Below are positions 44,411 through 54,487 of a stretch of DNA of 64,000 bases, one piece after another (the stretch's first letter is position 1; each line of letters starts with the position of its first letter). The DNA comes from Sphingomonas sp. S2-65. GTDB taxonomy: Bacteria > Pseudomonadota > Alphaproteobacteria > Sphingomonadales > Sphingomonadaceae. Made by a program: the position numbers and the translations under genes. Below the pieces are notes generated by a model. It saw only the letters and a list, made by a program, of their open reading frames with translations, was not told the origin of the DNA and did no database searches. Where the stretch lies: contig NZ_CP090953.1 of NCBI RefSeq assembly GCF_021513175.1, positions 2,290,501-2,354,500 of the forward strand, written 5' to 3'.

Positions 44411-46302
44411 GCGACGACAACAAACCCCCCGAGGAGCCGAAGACGGTGTTCGCGCCCGGTGCGGAACCCGAGACCGAGTTCCAGCCCGGTGGCGGTACCG
44501 CGATTGGCGCCGCTGCGGGCGCTACCACCGGCCTAACCGGCTTCGCGCCGCGCCAAGGCACGACCATCCAGGTCGGCGACGTCCTGAACCACATCTTCGA
44601 AGTGAAGCGCTTCATCGCTCGCGGCGGGATGGGCGAAGTGTTCGAAGGGGTGAACGTAAACACCGACGAGCGCGTGGCGATCAAGGTGATGCTGCCGGCG
44701 CTTGCCGCGGACGAGAACGTCATCTCGATGTTCCGCAAGGAAGCCCGTACGCTCACTCGACTGCGCCACGACGCGCTGGTGCATTACCGGGTGCTCGCCC
44801 AGGAGCCGCAACTGGGCGTGCTCTACATCGTCACCGAATTTATCGACGGGCTGGGCCTTTCGACACAGCTCGGCAAGGTTCAGCCCAGCCAGGGCGAATT
44901 GCTGGCGCTGCTCCGGCGACTGGCAGCGGGACTCGATACCGCGCACAAGCTGGGAGCGATCCACCGCGACATCGCGCCCGACAACATCCTGCTCGAAGAC
45001 GGCGCGCTGGCGCGGGCCAAGATCATCGACTTCGGCATCGCCAAGGAGATGGACCCGGGATCGGCGACGATCGTGGGCGACGGGTTCGCGGGCAAGCTGG
45101 GCTATGTCGCGCCCGAACAGCTCGGCGACTTCGGACGGGCGATCGGCCCGTGGACCGACGTGTACAGCCTGGCGCTGGTGATCCTGGCGCTGGCGCAAGG
45201 CCGTGACGTGAACATGGGCGGATCGCTGGTTGATGCGGTGGACAAGCGCCGCGCCGGCCCCGATCTGGGCACCGTGGAGGAACCACTGCGCGGCCTCCTG
45301 ACGGGCATGCTGCGCCCGGACCCCGCCGAGCGGCTGCAATCCATGGAGGCAGTGCTGGCTGAACTCGCCGCCGCCGAGGCACCGGTTGCGCAGGCCAACG
45401 GTGGGCTGGGCGCGGCGAAGCGACGGTGGCTGATCGGCGGTGGCGTTGCCGCGGCCGCGGCGCTGGCGGCCGCGGGAGTGTTCTTGGTGCCGCGTGCATC
45501 GGAGACGGTGACCAAGACGGACCCCGTGGCAGGCGCGCCGGGCGGCGATCCGGTGCAGCAGGCGCGAAGTGCGATCGATGCGGCACTCCCCTCGGTCGGC
45601 TGCACCTGGCTGCGGATCGTCGAGGTGACTCCAGGTAAGCCGGGGCTGCTTGTGAAGCTGACGGGCGTTGCCGGCAACCCTTCGGCCGCCCAGAACGAAG
45701 TTTCGCAGGTGCTGGCGCAGCGCCATATCCAGGGTGCGAGCATTGACTTCAGCGAGGTCGCTCAAATCACGCAGTCCGGCTGCGCCGCGCTCGATACCTA
45801 CCGGCAGGTGCGCGCGCCCGATCTGCGCCAACTTAGCGTGCCGCAGCGCAAGTTCGAGATGCGCATGCAGCCGAACGATCCCGCGATGAGCGGCTATCCA
45901 GGCGAGAATGCCGCAAACGTGGTGCTGCAGATCGCCATCGCCGATCCCCAGAACGATTTTGCTGTTATCGGTCTCGAGCCCTCCGGCGTCATCGATCCCG
46001 AATTCTCGGGGCCTGGTACCGGCGTGCTCGGGCGCGAAGGGCTCAAGACGCTCGCCAAGCAGACGCGGATGGTCACAGATCGCGGCAATGACAATTACCA
46101 GATGCAGCTGGACGTGAACCATCCAGGGTGGTCGGGCGTGCTGCTGATCACCGGCAAGGGGCCGTTCGACAAGACGCTGATCGCACCGCCGCTGGGCGGG
46201 CGCGGGCCGGAATGGACGAACCGCTTCGTGTCCGAAGCAGCGGCCAAGGGCTGGCAGACGCAGATGGTGTGGTTCAAGGTGGTCGACGACCTGCGGGAAT
46301 AG
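44407..46302 (+). CDS. ppkA: PpkA, membrane Ser/Thr kinase of the T6SS
   Basis: 631 residues. The kinase domain (about 60-320) has the Gly loop RGGMGEVFEG, Lys93 (VAIKVML), the catalytic loop HRD 186-188 and DFG 208-210. One membrane helix (341-361) is followed by a periplasmic region of about 270 residues. The catalytic loop reads HRDIAPDN, lacking the usual Lys two after the Asp; such loops occur in active bacterial kinases, but activity should not be assumed. Phosphorylation of the FHA protein would switch on the T6SS. Ends at the convergent hairpin (46338-46360). Confidence 0.92.
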   Translation: MSDDNKPPEEPKTVFAPGAEPETEFQPGGGTAIGAAAGATTGLTGFAPRQGTTIQVGDVLNHIFEVKRFIARGGMGEVFEGVNVNTDERVAIKVMLPALAADENVISMFRKEARTLTRLRHDALVHYRVLAQEPQLGVLYIVTEFIDGLGLSTQLGKVQPSQGELLALLRRLAAGLDTAHKLGAIHRDIAPDNILLEDGALARAKIIDFGIAKEMDPGSATIVGDGFAGKLGYVAPEQLGDFGRAIGPWTDVYSLALVILALAQGRDVNMGGSLVDAVDKRRAGPDLGTVEEPLRGLLTGMLRPDPAERLQSMEAVLAELAAAEAPVAQANGGLGAAKRRWLIGGGVAAAAALAAAGVFLVPRASETVTKTDPVAGAPGGDPVQQARSAIDAALPSVGCTWLRIVEVTPGKPGLLVKLTGVAGNPSAAQNEVSQVLAQRHIQGASIDFSEVAQITQSGCAALDTYRQVRAPDLRQLSVPQRKFEMRMQPNDPAMSGYPGENAANVVLQIAIADPQNDFAVIGLEPSGVIDPEFSGPGTGVLGREGLKTLAKQTRMVTDRGNDNYQMQLDVNHPGWSGVLLITGKGPFDKTLIAPPLGGRGPEWTNRFVSEAAAKGWQTQMVWFKVVDDLRE

Positions 46303-46337
46303 GCTGGGGCCGGGCTGCGCCTAGGCTTAAGCTGGCC

Positions 46338-46360
46338 TTCCCGATCAGAAGGATCGGGAA
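46338..46360. terminator. Hairpin between convergent ppkA and tagH
   Basis: A perfect 9-bp stem (TTCCCGATC / GATCGGGAA) with a 5-base loop in the gap of 58 bases between two convergent stop codons. It probably ends transcription from both sides, though no clear T-run follows on either strand. Confidence 0.65.
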
Positions 46361-47944
46361 TCAGCGCCGGGGCGGCTGGGGGTGCGACTGCTCTTCATAG
46401 GCGCGGCGGAATTCCTTGGCGAACACGTCCATGAACGCTTCGTCCGAGCCTTGGGCGACGCCACCGAATTCCCTTTCATAGGCTTGCCACAGCGCCGCGT
46501 CGCGCGCGCGCGGCAGGATCCGTGCGAGTAGGCCCTTGCTTTCGGCACGCTGGCGGATCGCGCCCGGCGAAAAGCGTTCGAGCGTGGCGCGCAACGCGCC
46601 TTGCATGGCCCGCAGCGTTGCGATCTGGTGCGATTGCAGGTCGAAATAGGCGCTTTCGATCGCCTGCCCTGCCTCCATGAACCCGCGCGCGGGCGGATTA
46701 AGCAGTGCGGCAATCGCCTCCTCAGGGGTGCGTGCGAACTTGATGGGATTGTTGCCGTCGATTTGGAAGGCCGTGGATTCGGCCCCCATCTGCGACTTGG
46801 CGCGGGCGCGCGCCTCGACCATCACGACCAGCCCGGCGACGAGCCGGTGGAACAGCTGCCCGGCCCGATCTAGCAAAGCCGGGCTGCGCTGCGCGACGCT
46901 GTCCTCCACCCCCGCAGCGCGCAGGAACGCGTCGATCAGCGCAAGATCGGACACCGGGGCTGGTGCGGGAGCGGCGAGTGGTGCCGAGGCGGGTGCTGGT
47001 GTCGCGGAGACCACCGGCGGCATGGCGAAATGCTGGTCGGCGACCGGCGCGCCGATTGGCGTGGGCGCGGGCACGTTGGCGTCGCCGAAGAGGCGAGCGG
47101 GCGCGACGCCCAGCGCCTGCTCCGTCCCGACCGGCCGGATGCCGAGGGGGTCGGGGTTTTCCTGGATCGGCTGGCCGAAACCGCCGCGTGCCCAGTCCAC
47201 CACGTTCCCCTCGGCCAAACGGCCCCAGATGTCGTCGGGCGAAGGGGGGGGCGGGCGGTCGGGCGCGGCGCTGGACCAGCCGGAGGGTGCCTGACTCGCG
47301 GGCGCCGGGGTGTTCCACGCCGATGTGACCGGGGCTTCGGATGCGGTAGGCGCCGGCGCCCAGCCCTGCGATGCCGGTGCCTCGGATCGGCTGGCGCCGC
47401 TCGGCCCCCAGGCATCGTTGCCGCCGGCGTTCGTCGGAACCGGCGGCGTTCCCCACCCCGGGGAAGAGGGCGGCGCGTCCCATCTACCGCCGGCGGAAGA
47501 CGGCGTCGACGCAGGGGACGCGCCCAGCCCGCTGCCGCCCTCGAGTGCACTTGGCTCGGGCGTATTCCAGCCGTCCCATTGCGACGCCGCCACCGGCGCC
47601 TGAGTCGATGCGCCGACGGCACTAGCCGACAACGTCACTCGCACCTCATAGGTGCCGATGGTGAGCAAGTCGCCGTCGACCAGCCGGTGCGGCTGCGTCA
47701 GCCGCTCGGGCCGGCCGTTCACGAACGTGCCGTTCATGCTGAGATCGGTGAGGTAATAATCGCCGTTCTGGAAGCGGATTTCGCAATGCCGCGACGAGAT
47801 GTGGTTGCGCGGGTCAGGCAGGCTCCAGTCGCAATTGGGCGAGCGGCCGATAAGCGCGCCGCGGTCCTGAAGCACCAGTTCGGCGGGCACGCCATTATCT
47901 AGCGTGGGGCGTCCCACATTGGCGATACGGAGCCTCAGGGTCAT
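46361..47944 (-). CDS. tagH: TagH, FHA-domain T6SS protein
   Basis: 527 residues. An N-terminal FHA domain (about 5-100) with the phosphothreonine-binding pattern GRSPNCDWSLPD, SSRHCEIR and NGTFVNG, then a long Pro/Ser/Ala-rich linker (about 110-310) and the C-terminal TagH region (about 330-520; FLRAAGVEDS, RIL, EFGGVAQGSDEAFMDVFAKEFRRAYEEQ). It is the expected substrate and reader of PpkA phosphorylation. First codon overlaps the stop of the upstream gene (ATGA). Confidence 0.93.
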   Translation of the reverse strand: MTLRLRIANVGRPTLDNGVPAELVLQDRGALIGRSPNCDWSLPDPRNHISSRHCEIRFQNGDYYLTDLSMNGTFVNGRPERLTQPHRLVDGDLLTIGTYEVRVTLSASAVGASTQAPVAASQWDGWNTPEPSALEGGSGLGASPASTPSSAGGRWDAPPSSPGWGTPPVPTNAGGNDAWGPSGASRSEAPASQGWAPAPTASEAPVTSAWNTPAPASQAPSGWSSAAPDRPPPPSPDDIWGRLAEGNVVDWARGGFGQPIQENPDPLGIRPVGTEQALGVAPARLFGDANVPAPTPIGAPVADQHFAMPPVVSATPAPASAPLAAPAPAPVSDLALIDAFLRAAGVEDSVAQRSPALLDRAGQLFHRLVAGLVVMVEARARAKSQMGAESTAFQIDGNNPIKFARTPEEAIAALLNPPARGFMEAGQAIESAYFDLQSHQIATLRAMQGALRATLERFSPGAIRQRAESKGLLARILPRARDAALWQAYEREFGGVAQGSDEAFMDVFAKEFRRAYEEQSHPQPPRR

Positions 47945-48495
47945 GTGCGTGCGGCGATTCCATGCTCGGCGATCGCCTCGGCGCGCCGGAGCGCCTCCGC
48001 GAAGAACGCCTGGGGGTCACCGCCACGATAGGCGGCTTCCACGATGGCGACTACTGCCAAGCGATTGGCGAGCGCCGGGGCCGGATGCACGGGGTTGAGG
48101 TTGGCCGGGGCAATCGATCCGCCGCTGTAGAACAGCGCAGTCGCCAGCGTGCGTTCCGGCGCGTGTAGGTCAGCCATTTGCGCAAGCGCATAAGCGTGCC
48201 GCCGGCGGTCGTCGCTGGGCTGATCGCACCAGGCGAGGACCTGATCCAGTGCGGCACGGTCTTCTTGGGCGCCGCTCGGCTGCGCCGCGACCAGCGCCGC
48301 GGCCCAGTGGATCGCCGCGGCACGGGGCAGCGCATGGCCGATGAAGCCGAGCGCCTGGCGGGAATCGGACGCGCGCAGCTGCTCGTAATGCGCATGCACC
48401 GGCACCTCCGGCGCGGCAAGCTCGGCATTGCGCAATTCCATAAGCTCGCCGACTTGGCGGGCGCGGGTGACATGCACGCTGCCCCACGGGTTCAT
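47941..48495 (-). CDS. T6SS-associated small protein (DUF6931-like)
   Basis: 184 residues, soluble, mostly helical (RASDSRQALGFIGHALPRAA, IHWAAALVAAQPSG). A protein of this kind between vgrG and the FHA gene is seen in other alphaproteobacterial T6SS clusters and is filed as DUF6931; that label is from memory, not a search. Role unknown. It starts 9 bases after the vgrG stop and overlaps tagH, so the three form one operon. Confidence 0.7.
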   Translation of the reverse strand: MNPWGSVHVTRARQVGELMELRNAELAAPEVPVHAHYEQLRASDSRQALGFIGHALPRAAAIHWAAALVAAQPSGAQEDRAALDQVLAWCDQPSDDRRRHAYALAQMADLHAPERTLATALFYSGGSIAPANLNPVHPAPALANRLAVVAIVEAAYRGGDPQAFFAEALRRAEAIAEHGIAART

Positions 48496-48504
48496 TCCCG
48501 ACTC

Positions 48505-50511
48505 CTAATTTATCTTCACCAGGCCGCCGGTCAGCGTGAGCGTTCCTCCGCCATTCGCCGACGTCTCCGGCGCGTTCATCGCGATCGAAGCCGTGCCATC
48601 CACCGTCACCTTGGGCGACTGGATCGAGATCGCGCTGGGCGTCATCTCGATCTTGGATTCACCGACCTGGAGCACGATGCTGTCATTCGCGGTCAGCTTG
48701 AAGGATTGGTGGACGTCCAGGATGTCGTCATGGCCGATCTTGCTATGCCGTTGCTCGACGACCGTCAGCGTCTGGTTACGGCCGATGGTGACACCTTCGT
48801 CGTTGACCACCGTTTCGTTGCGATCGTGCCCGATCTGGATCGTCTGGTCCTGCCCGACATGGTGCGTCTCGGCCAGGCGCACGCGCGTGTTCATGTCGCG
48901 CTCGGCATGAATGTAGAGCTCTTCGGCGCCCCCCTTGTCCTCGAAACGTATTTCGTTGGCGCCGGGCGCCCCGCTGTCGAGCGCCTGCGCGTTGGGATAG
49001 GCGCCGGTCTCGCCATAGCGCTTGGTGCGCCACAGCGCCCGCGTCTTGTTCTCGGGCAGGGGGTAGACCGGCATGTGGTCGGCGTTGAACACGCGGCCTA
49101 CCACCACCGGGCGATCAGGATCGCCGCCCAGGAAATCGACCAGTACCTCGTGTCCCACGCGTGGTAGGATGACATTGCCCAAGCCGCCGGTCTGCGACAC
49201 GCGGACCCAGCATGTCGCCGATTCGCCGGGCGTCGGCCCGCGGTCCCAATGGAAGCGCACCTTCACCCGGCCGTATTTGTCGGTGTAGATTTCCTCGCCG
49301 GCAGGCCCCGACACCACGGCGGTCTCCAGCCCCTGCACCATCGGGCGAGGCGTTGAGTGGATGGGGTGGAAGCGGGTATCGCCGGGAATCGCCTCGAACC
49401 GCACGTTGAACGCGTTTTCGCGCGCGCTCTGGCCGCTGCGATAGCTCTCCGCGACGATGCTGTGATAGGCCGAGACAATCAAATAGTCGCCGTTCATCCG
49501 GCCAACATGATGGTCGGCGACCCCGACCTTGAACCCGCAGGACAACCCCGCCGCCTGGGAGGCGCCGGTGAAGACGCGCCGCTGTGCGCGCATGGACGCG
49601 AGCATCGTCTCGCTGCGCTCGGCGCCGTGCGTCTCAACCTGGCCAGGATCGATCGACTCATGGTAGAAACGGCCAGGATAGACATACACTTCGCGGTCGT
49701 CACGCTCGTGCTGGCCCTCGCTCTCGAACTTGGCCTCCACGAAGCGGCTGGGCGCGCGAAAGTCCCAGTCGCGCATCGTCACTTTCGATCCGGCCTGGGT
49801 GCTCACGCGCTCGTGCCAGCTTTGCAGGTGGAACTTGCCCTGGCTGGCGCGCTCTACCGAATCCGCGGAGAAGACCGAGACCGAATTGGGGGCATAGGTC
49901 AGCGTTGGCGGGGTGCCGGTGCCGTGCGACGAGGGCGCGTTGCAGATCACCATGACATGGTTGTCGGCACCGTGGCGGAAGAAATAGTACCAGCCCTCCT
50001 CCTCCATCAGTCGCGCGGCGAAGGCGAAGTCGCTTTCCTGGTACTGCACGCAGTAACTGCGCGGACGCGGGCTGACGGACAGCTTGAACTCGAAGTCGGA
50101 GATCCCCGCTGCCTGGAACACCTGTTTGATGATGTCTTGCGCAGTGACGTCCTGGAAGATCGCCATCGAGCGGTTCTGGGCAAGAAAGAAGCTCCACGGC
50201 TTCAGTACCAGTCGATATCGGTGACCAGTAGGCGATTCGTCGATATACTCGCCTGAGACCACCAGACCGTGAAAGTGGCGGCGCAGTTCGCCGTCCTCCG
50301 ACACCTTCAGCCCGCACGGCTTTCCCAAATGCGGCTGCATGTCGATTTCCAGTGGCGAAAATACGTCAACCGTGATGGTAAACGGAGTACTAAGCGACTC
50401 CATGCAATCGATTCTTTCGAGTTCGACCTGCTCGTCGCCCAAATCGATCGACATTTCGGAAAGTCTCGACGTGCCCGACAACGCGGCCTCCGACCCTACT
50501 CTGTTGCGCAT
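48505..50511 (-). CDS. vgrG: VgrG (TssI) spike
   Basis: 668 residues with gp27-like and gp5-like parts: ERIDCMESLSTPFTITVDV, YCVQYQESDFAFAARLMEEE, the OB-fold region (GRVKVRFHWDRGP) and the beta-helix of short repeats (ESKIEMTPSAISIQSP) at the end. The end (LTLTGGLVKIN) lacks an added effector domain, so cargo must ride on separate proteins. Starts at 50511 or 50454 (MSIDLGDEQ); no clear ribosome site decides. No PAAR gene is seen beside it. Confidence 0.95.
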   Translation of the reverse strand: MRNRVGSEAALSGTSRLSEMSIDLGDEQVELERIDCMESLSTPFTITVDVFSPLEIDMQPHLGKPCGLKVSEDGELRRHFHGLVVSGEYIDESPTGHRYRLVLKPWSFFLAQNRSMAIFQDVTAQDIIKQVFQAAGISDFEFKLSVSPRPRSYCVQYQESDFAFAARLMEEEGWYYFFRHGADNHVMVICNAPSSHGTGTPPTLTYAPNSVSVFSADSVERASQGKFHLQSWHERVSTQAGSKVTMRDWDFRAPSRFVEAKFESEGQHERDDREVYVYPGRFYHESIDPGQVETHGAERSETMLASMRAQRRVFTGASQAAGLSCGFKVGVADHHVGRMNGDYLIVSAYHSIVAESYRSGQSARENAFNVRFEAIPGDTRFHPIHSTPRPMVQGLETAVVSGPAGEEIYTDKYGRVKVRFHWDRGPTPGESATCWVRVSQTGGLGNVILPRVGHEVLVDFLGGDPDRPVVVGRVFNADHMPVYPLPENKTRALWRTKRYGETGAYPNAQALDSGAPGANEIRFEDKGGAEELYIHAERDMNTRVRLAETHHVGQDQTIQIGHDRNETVVNDEGVTIGRNQTLTVVEQRHSKIGHDDILDVHQSFKLTANDSIVLQVGESKIEMTPSAISIQSPKVTVDGTASIAMNAPETSANGGGTLTLTGGLVKIN

Positions 50512-50643
50512 GCTCTTTCGCTTATAGTGCCGCCAGGTTCAAGCGGGCGTTTTCGACATTCCGGCCTTTCTGCCTTGTTATGCGGGTGAACCCCTTTTAT
50601 GATGATGGGCGTTCTGCGGGATTATAACGCCAGCGAGGACTTG

Positions 50644-51342
50644 ATGCGTATCGTATCTCTTTCGACGATCGCCGGAATGGTGGTCGTGCTCTGGACGGCG
50701 CCAGCGGCGGCGCAAAGCCAAAGTGAGCCCACGGTCGAGGGGTATCTTTGCACCTTCGCCGGCAAGTGCGGCGACACGCCGGAGGCCGAGCAGCCGACCC
50801 GTGAGGCACCTCCAACTAAAGGCTTCCGAATTGCGGTCAACCGCGGCCGGGCGCCTGCGGAAGAGGCGCGCCGGCCCGGGCGCGCGTCCGCCGCTCATTC
50901 CACGCGTGGCGCTGCTGGGTATGCCGCTCGTCCCTCGCGCCCGAGCGCTCCCGCGTCTGCCGGGCGTTCGCGCAGCGCCGTGGCGTCTGCGCTGCGCAGC
51001 AGCGAGGCACGCGCGGACCTGATGATCGGCTTCGATCTCAATTCCGCGCGGATCACGCCCGACGGTATGGCGAAGGCGCGGGTCTTCGCGCAGTCGCTGC
51101 TGATGCCGGAACTGCGTGCCAAGCGCTTCCTGATCGAGGGGCATACCGACTCGCTGGGCGGCGTGCCGTTCAATTTGGAACTGTCGCGCCGGCGCGCGGC
51201 TGCGGTCGCCGATTATCTCGCGCAGCAGGGCGTCGATCGTTCGCGTGTCGAGGTACGCGGCTTCGGCCCCAGCGATCCCCTGCCCGGCCGTCTTAAGAGC
51301 GACCCGAGCAACCGGCGAGTGGAGGCCAAGCTGATCTCCTGA
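50644..51342 (+). CDS. OmpA-family periplasmic protein
   Basis: 232 residues. The start 50644 follows GAGGA; the upstream frame has no site. Signal peptide (about 1-24, ending AAA), a low-complexity Pro/Ala/Arg linker (about 40-115) and an OmpA-like peptidoglycan-binding domain (about 125-230) with LIEGHTDSLGGVPFNLELSR, then RVEVRGFGPSDPL. Heads the second plus-strand T6SS block, so it may add peptidoglycan anchoring beyond TssL. Confidence 0.85.
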   Translation: MRIVSLSTIAGMVVVLWTAPAAAQSQSEPTVEGYLCTFAGKCGDTPEAEQPTREAPPTKGFRIAVNRGRAPAEEARRPGRASAAHSTRGAAGYAARPSRPSAPASAGRSRSAVASALRSSEARADLMIGFDLNSARITPDGMAKARVFAQSLLMPELRAKRFLIEGHTDSLGGVPFNLELSRRRAAAVADYLAQQGVDRSRVEVRGFGPSDPLPGRLKSDPSNRRVEAKLIS

Positions 51343-51404
51343 TCCGGTGTGGCCCCGGTGCATGGAGAGAACGGCATGAATGGTTCGGGAGCTTAAAGGT
51401 GTTG

Positions 51405-52376
51405 ATGCCGATCGGTGAATTGCTGGCTCCAGTGTCCGACGAAGCTCCGGGCGGCCAGGACCTGTATGACGATCCCGAGCGGCAGACGATCGAACAGGCA
51501 TTTGAGGAGGACCCATCCTCGGTCGACTGGCGCGAAGTCGTCGGCATGATCGAGGCGCAGAGCCAGCGCACCAAGGACGTCTGGCTAGCCATCTATCTCG
51601 CCCGCGCCGGCGCGCGGATGGGGCGGCTCGACGTGGTCGTGATGGGTTGCGAGATGCTGGCCGGGCTGCTCGAGACCTATTGGGACGTGCTCCATCCTTC
51701 GCTGGAGGAATATGGATTCCAAGGGCGCAAAGGGCCGTGCGAGTCGCTGACGCGGATCGGCACATTTCTGGGACCGCTGAAGCGCATCGTGCTGGTCGAG
51801 CATCCGCGCCTGGGCTCCTATGCAGCCGAGGATCTGGAGCGTTTCGAGGCGGAGGGCGACACCGCCGATGGCTTCGGCATGTTCCGCCACGCAGTGGGCG
51901 AGACGCCGGGGGAGGCGCTTGAGGAGGCGATGGCCTCGCTGCGCGCAATGCGCGGGGCGATCGGCCGCGCCGACGCGGTGCTAATGGCGCGGGCCGAGGA
52001 CGACACCGGCACCGATTTCAAGCCGACCTACCAGGCGATCGACAACATGATCCGCTGGCTCGCCCCCTATGCCGGGAGCGCCGAAGCCGAGGCGGCGCCG
52101 GAGGGGGATGACGCTACGGCAGCCCCATCCCACGACGTGCAGCGTGGCTCCGGCCGGATCGAATCGCGGGAGGATGTTGCCCGCGCGATCGACGCCATTG
52201 CCGAATATTATGCGCGCAGGGAACCGGCCAGCCCGATCCCCGTTGCGCTACGTCGAGTGCGGGGGTGGATTAACATGGATTTTCTTGCGATCCTCCGCGA
52301 CATTGCCCCAGGTGGCATGGTCGAGGCCGGGGCAGTTCTGCTTGCGCGCCCCGAAGAGGAAAGTTCGGAATACTGA
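51405..52376 (+). CDS. tssA: TssA, T6SS sheath/baseplate organiser
   Basis: 323 residues with the ImpA N-terminal domain (PIGELLAPVSDEAPGGQDLYD; WREVVGMIEAQSQRTKDVWL; LETYWDVLHP). The start is at ATG 51405 with AAAGG upstream, or six bases earlier at GTG. TssA primes sheath polymerisation and caps the growing tail. The C-terminal part is short, ending DFLAILRDIAPGGM. Confidence 0.93.
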   Translation: MPIGELLAPVSDEAPGGQDLYDDPERQTIEQAFEEDPSSVDWREVVGMIEAQSQRTKDVWLAIYLARAGARMGRLDVVVMGCEMLAGLLETYWDVLHPSLEEYGFQGRKGPCESLTRIGTFLGPLKRIVLVEHPRLGSYAAEDLERFEAEGDTADGFGMFRHAVGETPGEALEEAMASLRAMRGAIGRADAVLMARAEDDTGTDFKPTYQAIDNMIRWLAPYAGSAEAEAAPEGDDATAAPSHDVQRGSGRIESREDVARAIDAIAEYYARREPASPIPVALRRVRGWINMDFLAILRDIAPGGMVEAGAVLLARPEEESSEY

Positions 52377-52444
52377 TCTAGATCCATACACTCTCTGGTT
52401 TTCAGGCACGTAGCCCGGTTGGGGCGATCGAAAGGGCGGATCCC

Positions 52445-52984
52445 ATGGTTGCAAAGAGCGGACAGCGCTTCATCAAGGAAAACAGGGCGCCGCGCGTCCA
52501 CATTGAATATGAAGTCGAAACCTATGGGTCACGCCAGAAGATCGAGCTGCCCTTCGTGATGGGCGTGCTGTCGGATCTGTCGGGCAAGAGCCATGTCGAG
52601 AAAAAGGACCTGTCGAAGCGCGACTTCGTCGAGATCGACATGGACAATTTCGACGAGCGCATGGAGGCAATAGCGCCGCGCGCCGCCTTCACCGTGCAGA
52701 ACACGCTGAGCGGCGAAGGCAAGCTGGGCGTCGATCTGACGTTCAAAACGATCAACGACTTCACGCCGGGCGAGATCGTCAAGAACGTGCCGGCGCTCGC
52801 CCAGTTGCTGGAGGCGCGCCAGCAATTGCAGGACCTGCTGATCTACATGGACGGCAAGGAAGGTGCGCAGGAGCTGCTGGAGAAGGTGCTCAAGGACCCG
52901 GCGCTGCTGGCGGCGCTGTCCTCGGCCAAGGCGAACGACGAAGACGCGCCGGCAGCGGACACCGCTCCGGCCGAGCAGGCTTAA
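52445..52984 (+). CDS. tssB: TssB, contractile sheath small subunit
   Basis: 179 residues: RAPRVHIEYEVETYGSRQKI, LPFVMGVLSDLSGKS and RDFVEIDMDNFDERM are family hallmarks. With TssC it forms the contractile sheath disassembled by ClpV. Precedes tssC by 15 bases. Confidence 0.96.
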   Translation: MVAKSGQRFIKENRAPRVHIEYEVETYGSRQKIELPFVMGVLSDLSGKSHVEKKDLSKRDFVEIDMDNFDERMEAIAPRAAFTVQNTLSGEGKLGVDLTFKTINDFTPGEIVKNVPALAQLLEARQQLQDLLIYMDGKEGAQELLEKVLKDPALLAALSSAKANDEDAPAADTAPAEQA

Positions 52985-52999
52985 GGGAAGGGACGCGGT

Positions 53000-54487
53000 A
53001 TGGCGCAAGAGGCACTTCAGCAGACGCAGCCCCAGCAGGCCGAGGCTGCGCAGGTCGACGATTTCTCGGCGCTGCTCCAGAAGGAGTTCCGCCCCGCCGA
53101 CGACATCCGCAAAAACCGGATCGAGGAAGCCGTGCAGACGCTGGCGCAGCGTGCGCTGGCCGATGCGGCGACGATCGGCGACGACGTCTATTCCACCGTC
53201 GATGCGATGCGCGCCGAGCTCGACCGTAAGCTGACCGAGCAGGTCAACCAGATCATCCACAACGAGGAGTTCCAAGCGCTGGAGAGCGCGTGGCGCGGGC
53301 TCCACTACATGGTGATGAACACCTCTACCGGCAAAGACATGAAGATTCGCGTGATGAACATGTCGAAGGAGGAATGTCGCAAGATGTTCCGCCAGTACCG
53401 CGATGCCGCGTGGGATCAGAGCCCGCTGTTCAAGAAGGTGTACGAGTCCGAATTCGGCCAGCTGGGGGGCCAGCCTTATGGCGCGTTTGTGTGCGATTAC
53501 TATTTCGACCACACCGCCCCGAACCTGGAAGTGATGAAGGGCCTCGCCAAGATCGGCGCGGCGTCGCACGCGCCTTTCATCGCCGCGGCGGCACCGCCTC
53601 TGTTCGGCATGGAGAGCTGGACCGAGCTCGCCAACCCGCGCGACCTGGGCAAGCTGTTCGACGCGCAGGAGTACATGGCGTGGCGCTCGTTTCGCGCATC
53701 GGAGGACAGTCGCTATCTCGCGCTGACCATGCCGCGCTTCCTGGGCCGCCAGGTCTATGGCGCGAAGACCGAGCCGGTGGACGAGTTCGATTTCGAAGAA
53801 GAGACCGACGGCGCGCATGACCGGCATCTGTGGCTGAACGCTGCTTATGCAATGGGGTCACGGATCACCGACGCGTTCAACACCTATGGCTGGTGCACCC
53901 GCATCCGCGGCGTGGAATCGGGTGGCACGGTCGAGGACCTGCCGACCGCAACCTTCCCGACCGACGAGGGCGGGATTGACCAGAAATGCCCCACCGAGAT
54001 CGCGATCTCGGACCGGCGCGAGGCCGAGCTGTCTGCCGCGGGCATGCTGGCGCTCATCCACCGCAAGAACACCGACCAGGCGACGTTCATCGGCGCGCAG
54101 ACGCTGCACCGCCCGAAGAACTATGAGAATGTCGATGCCACCGCGAACGCCAACCTGTCGGCGCGGCTGCCCTACATCTTCGCCAGCTGCCGCTTCGCGC
54201 ATTATCTCAAGTGCATGGTGCGCGACTGGGTGGGCGGCAATCGGGAGGCCGATCAGCTGCAGCGCGACCTGCACAATTGGGTCCTGCAATATGTCGACGG
54301 TGCACCCTCCTCGTCCAGCGAGGAAACCAAGGCGCGTCTGCCGCTCAAGGACGCCAAGATCGAAGTGGTGCCGGATGAAGAAAATCCTGGTTACTACAAG
54401 GGTAAGTTCATGTTCGTTCCGCATTACCAGCTGGAAGGTATGGACATCGCGCTCAGCATGGTGTCGAGACTTCCTCGGACTGCCTGA
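53000..54487 (+). CDS. tssC: TssC, contractile sheath large subunit
   Basis: 495 residues, the normal TssC length. Clear motifs: EFQALESAWRGLHYMV, FGAFVCDYYFDH-like (here YGAFVCDYYFDH), LPRFLGRQVYGAKTEPVDEF-type region, and the C-terminal MFVPHYQLEGMDIALSMVSR. GGGAAGGGA lies before the start. Its N-terminus has the usual helical Gln-rich stretch. Confidence 0.96.
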   Translation: MAQEALQQTQPQQAEAAQVDDFSALLQKEFRPADDIRKNRIEEAVQTLAQRALADAATIGDDVYSTVDAMRAELDRKLTEQVNQIIHNEEFQALESAWRGLHYMVMNTSTGKDMKIRVMNMSKEECRKMFRQYRDAAWDQSPLFKKVYESEFGQLGGQPYGAFVCDYYFDHTAPNLEVMKGLAKIGAASHAPFIAAAAPPLFGMESWTELANPRDLGKLFDAQEYMAWRSFRASEDSRYLALTMPRFLGRQVYGAKTEPVDEFDFEEETDGAHDRHLWLNAAYAMGSRITDAFNTYGWCTRIRGVESGGTVEDLPTATFPTDEGGIDQKCPTEIAISDRREAELSAAGMLALIHRKNTDQATFIGAQTLHRPKNYENVDATANANLSARLPYIFASCRFAHYLKCMVRDWVGGNREADQLQRDLHNWVLQYVDGAPSSSSEETKARLPLKDAKIEVVPDEENPGYYKGKFMFVPHYQLEGMDIALSMVSRLPRTA

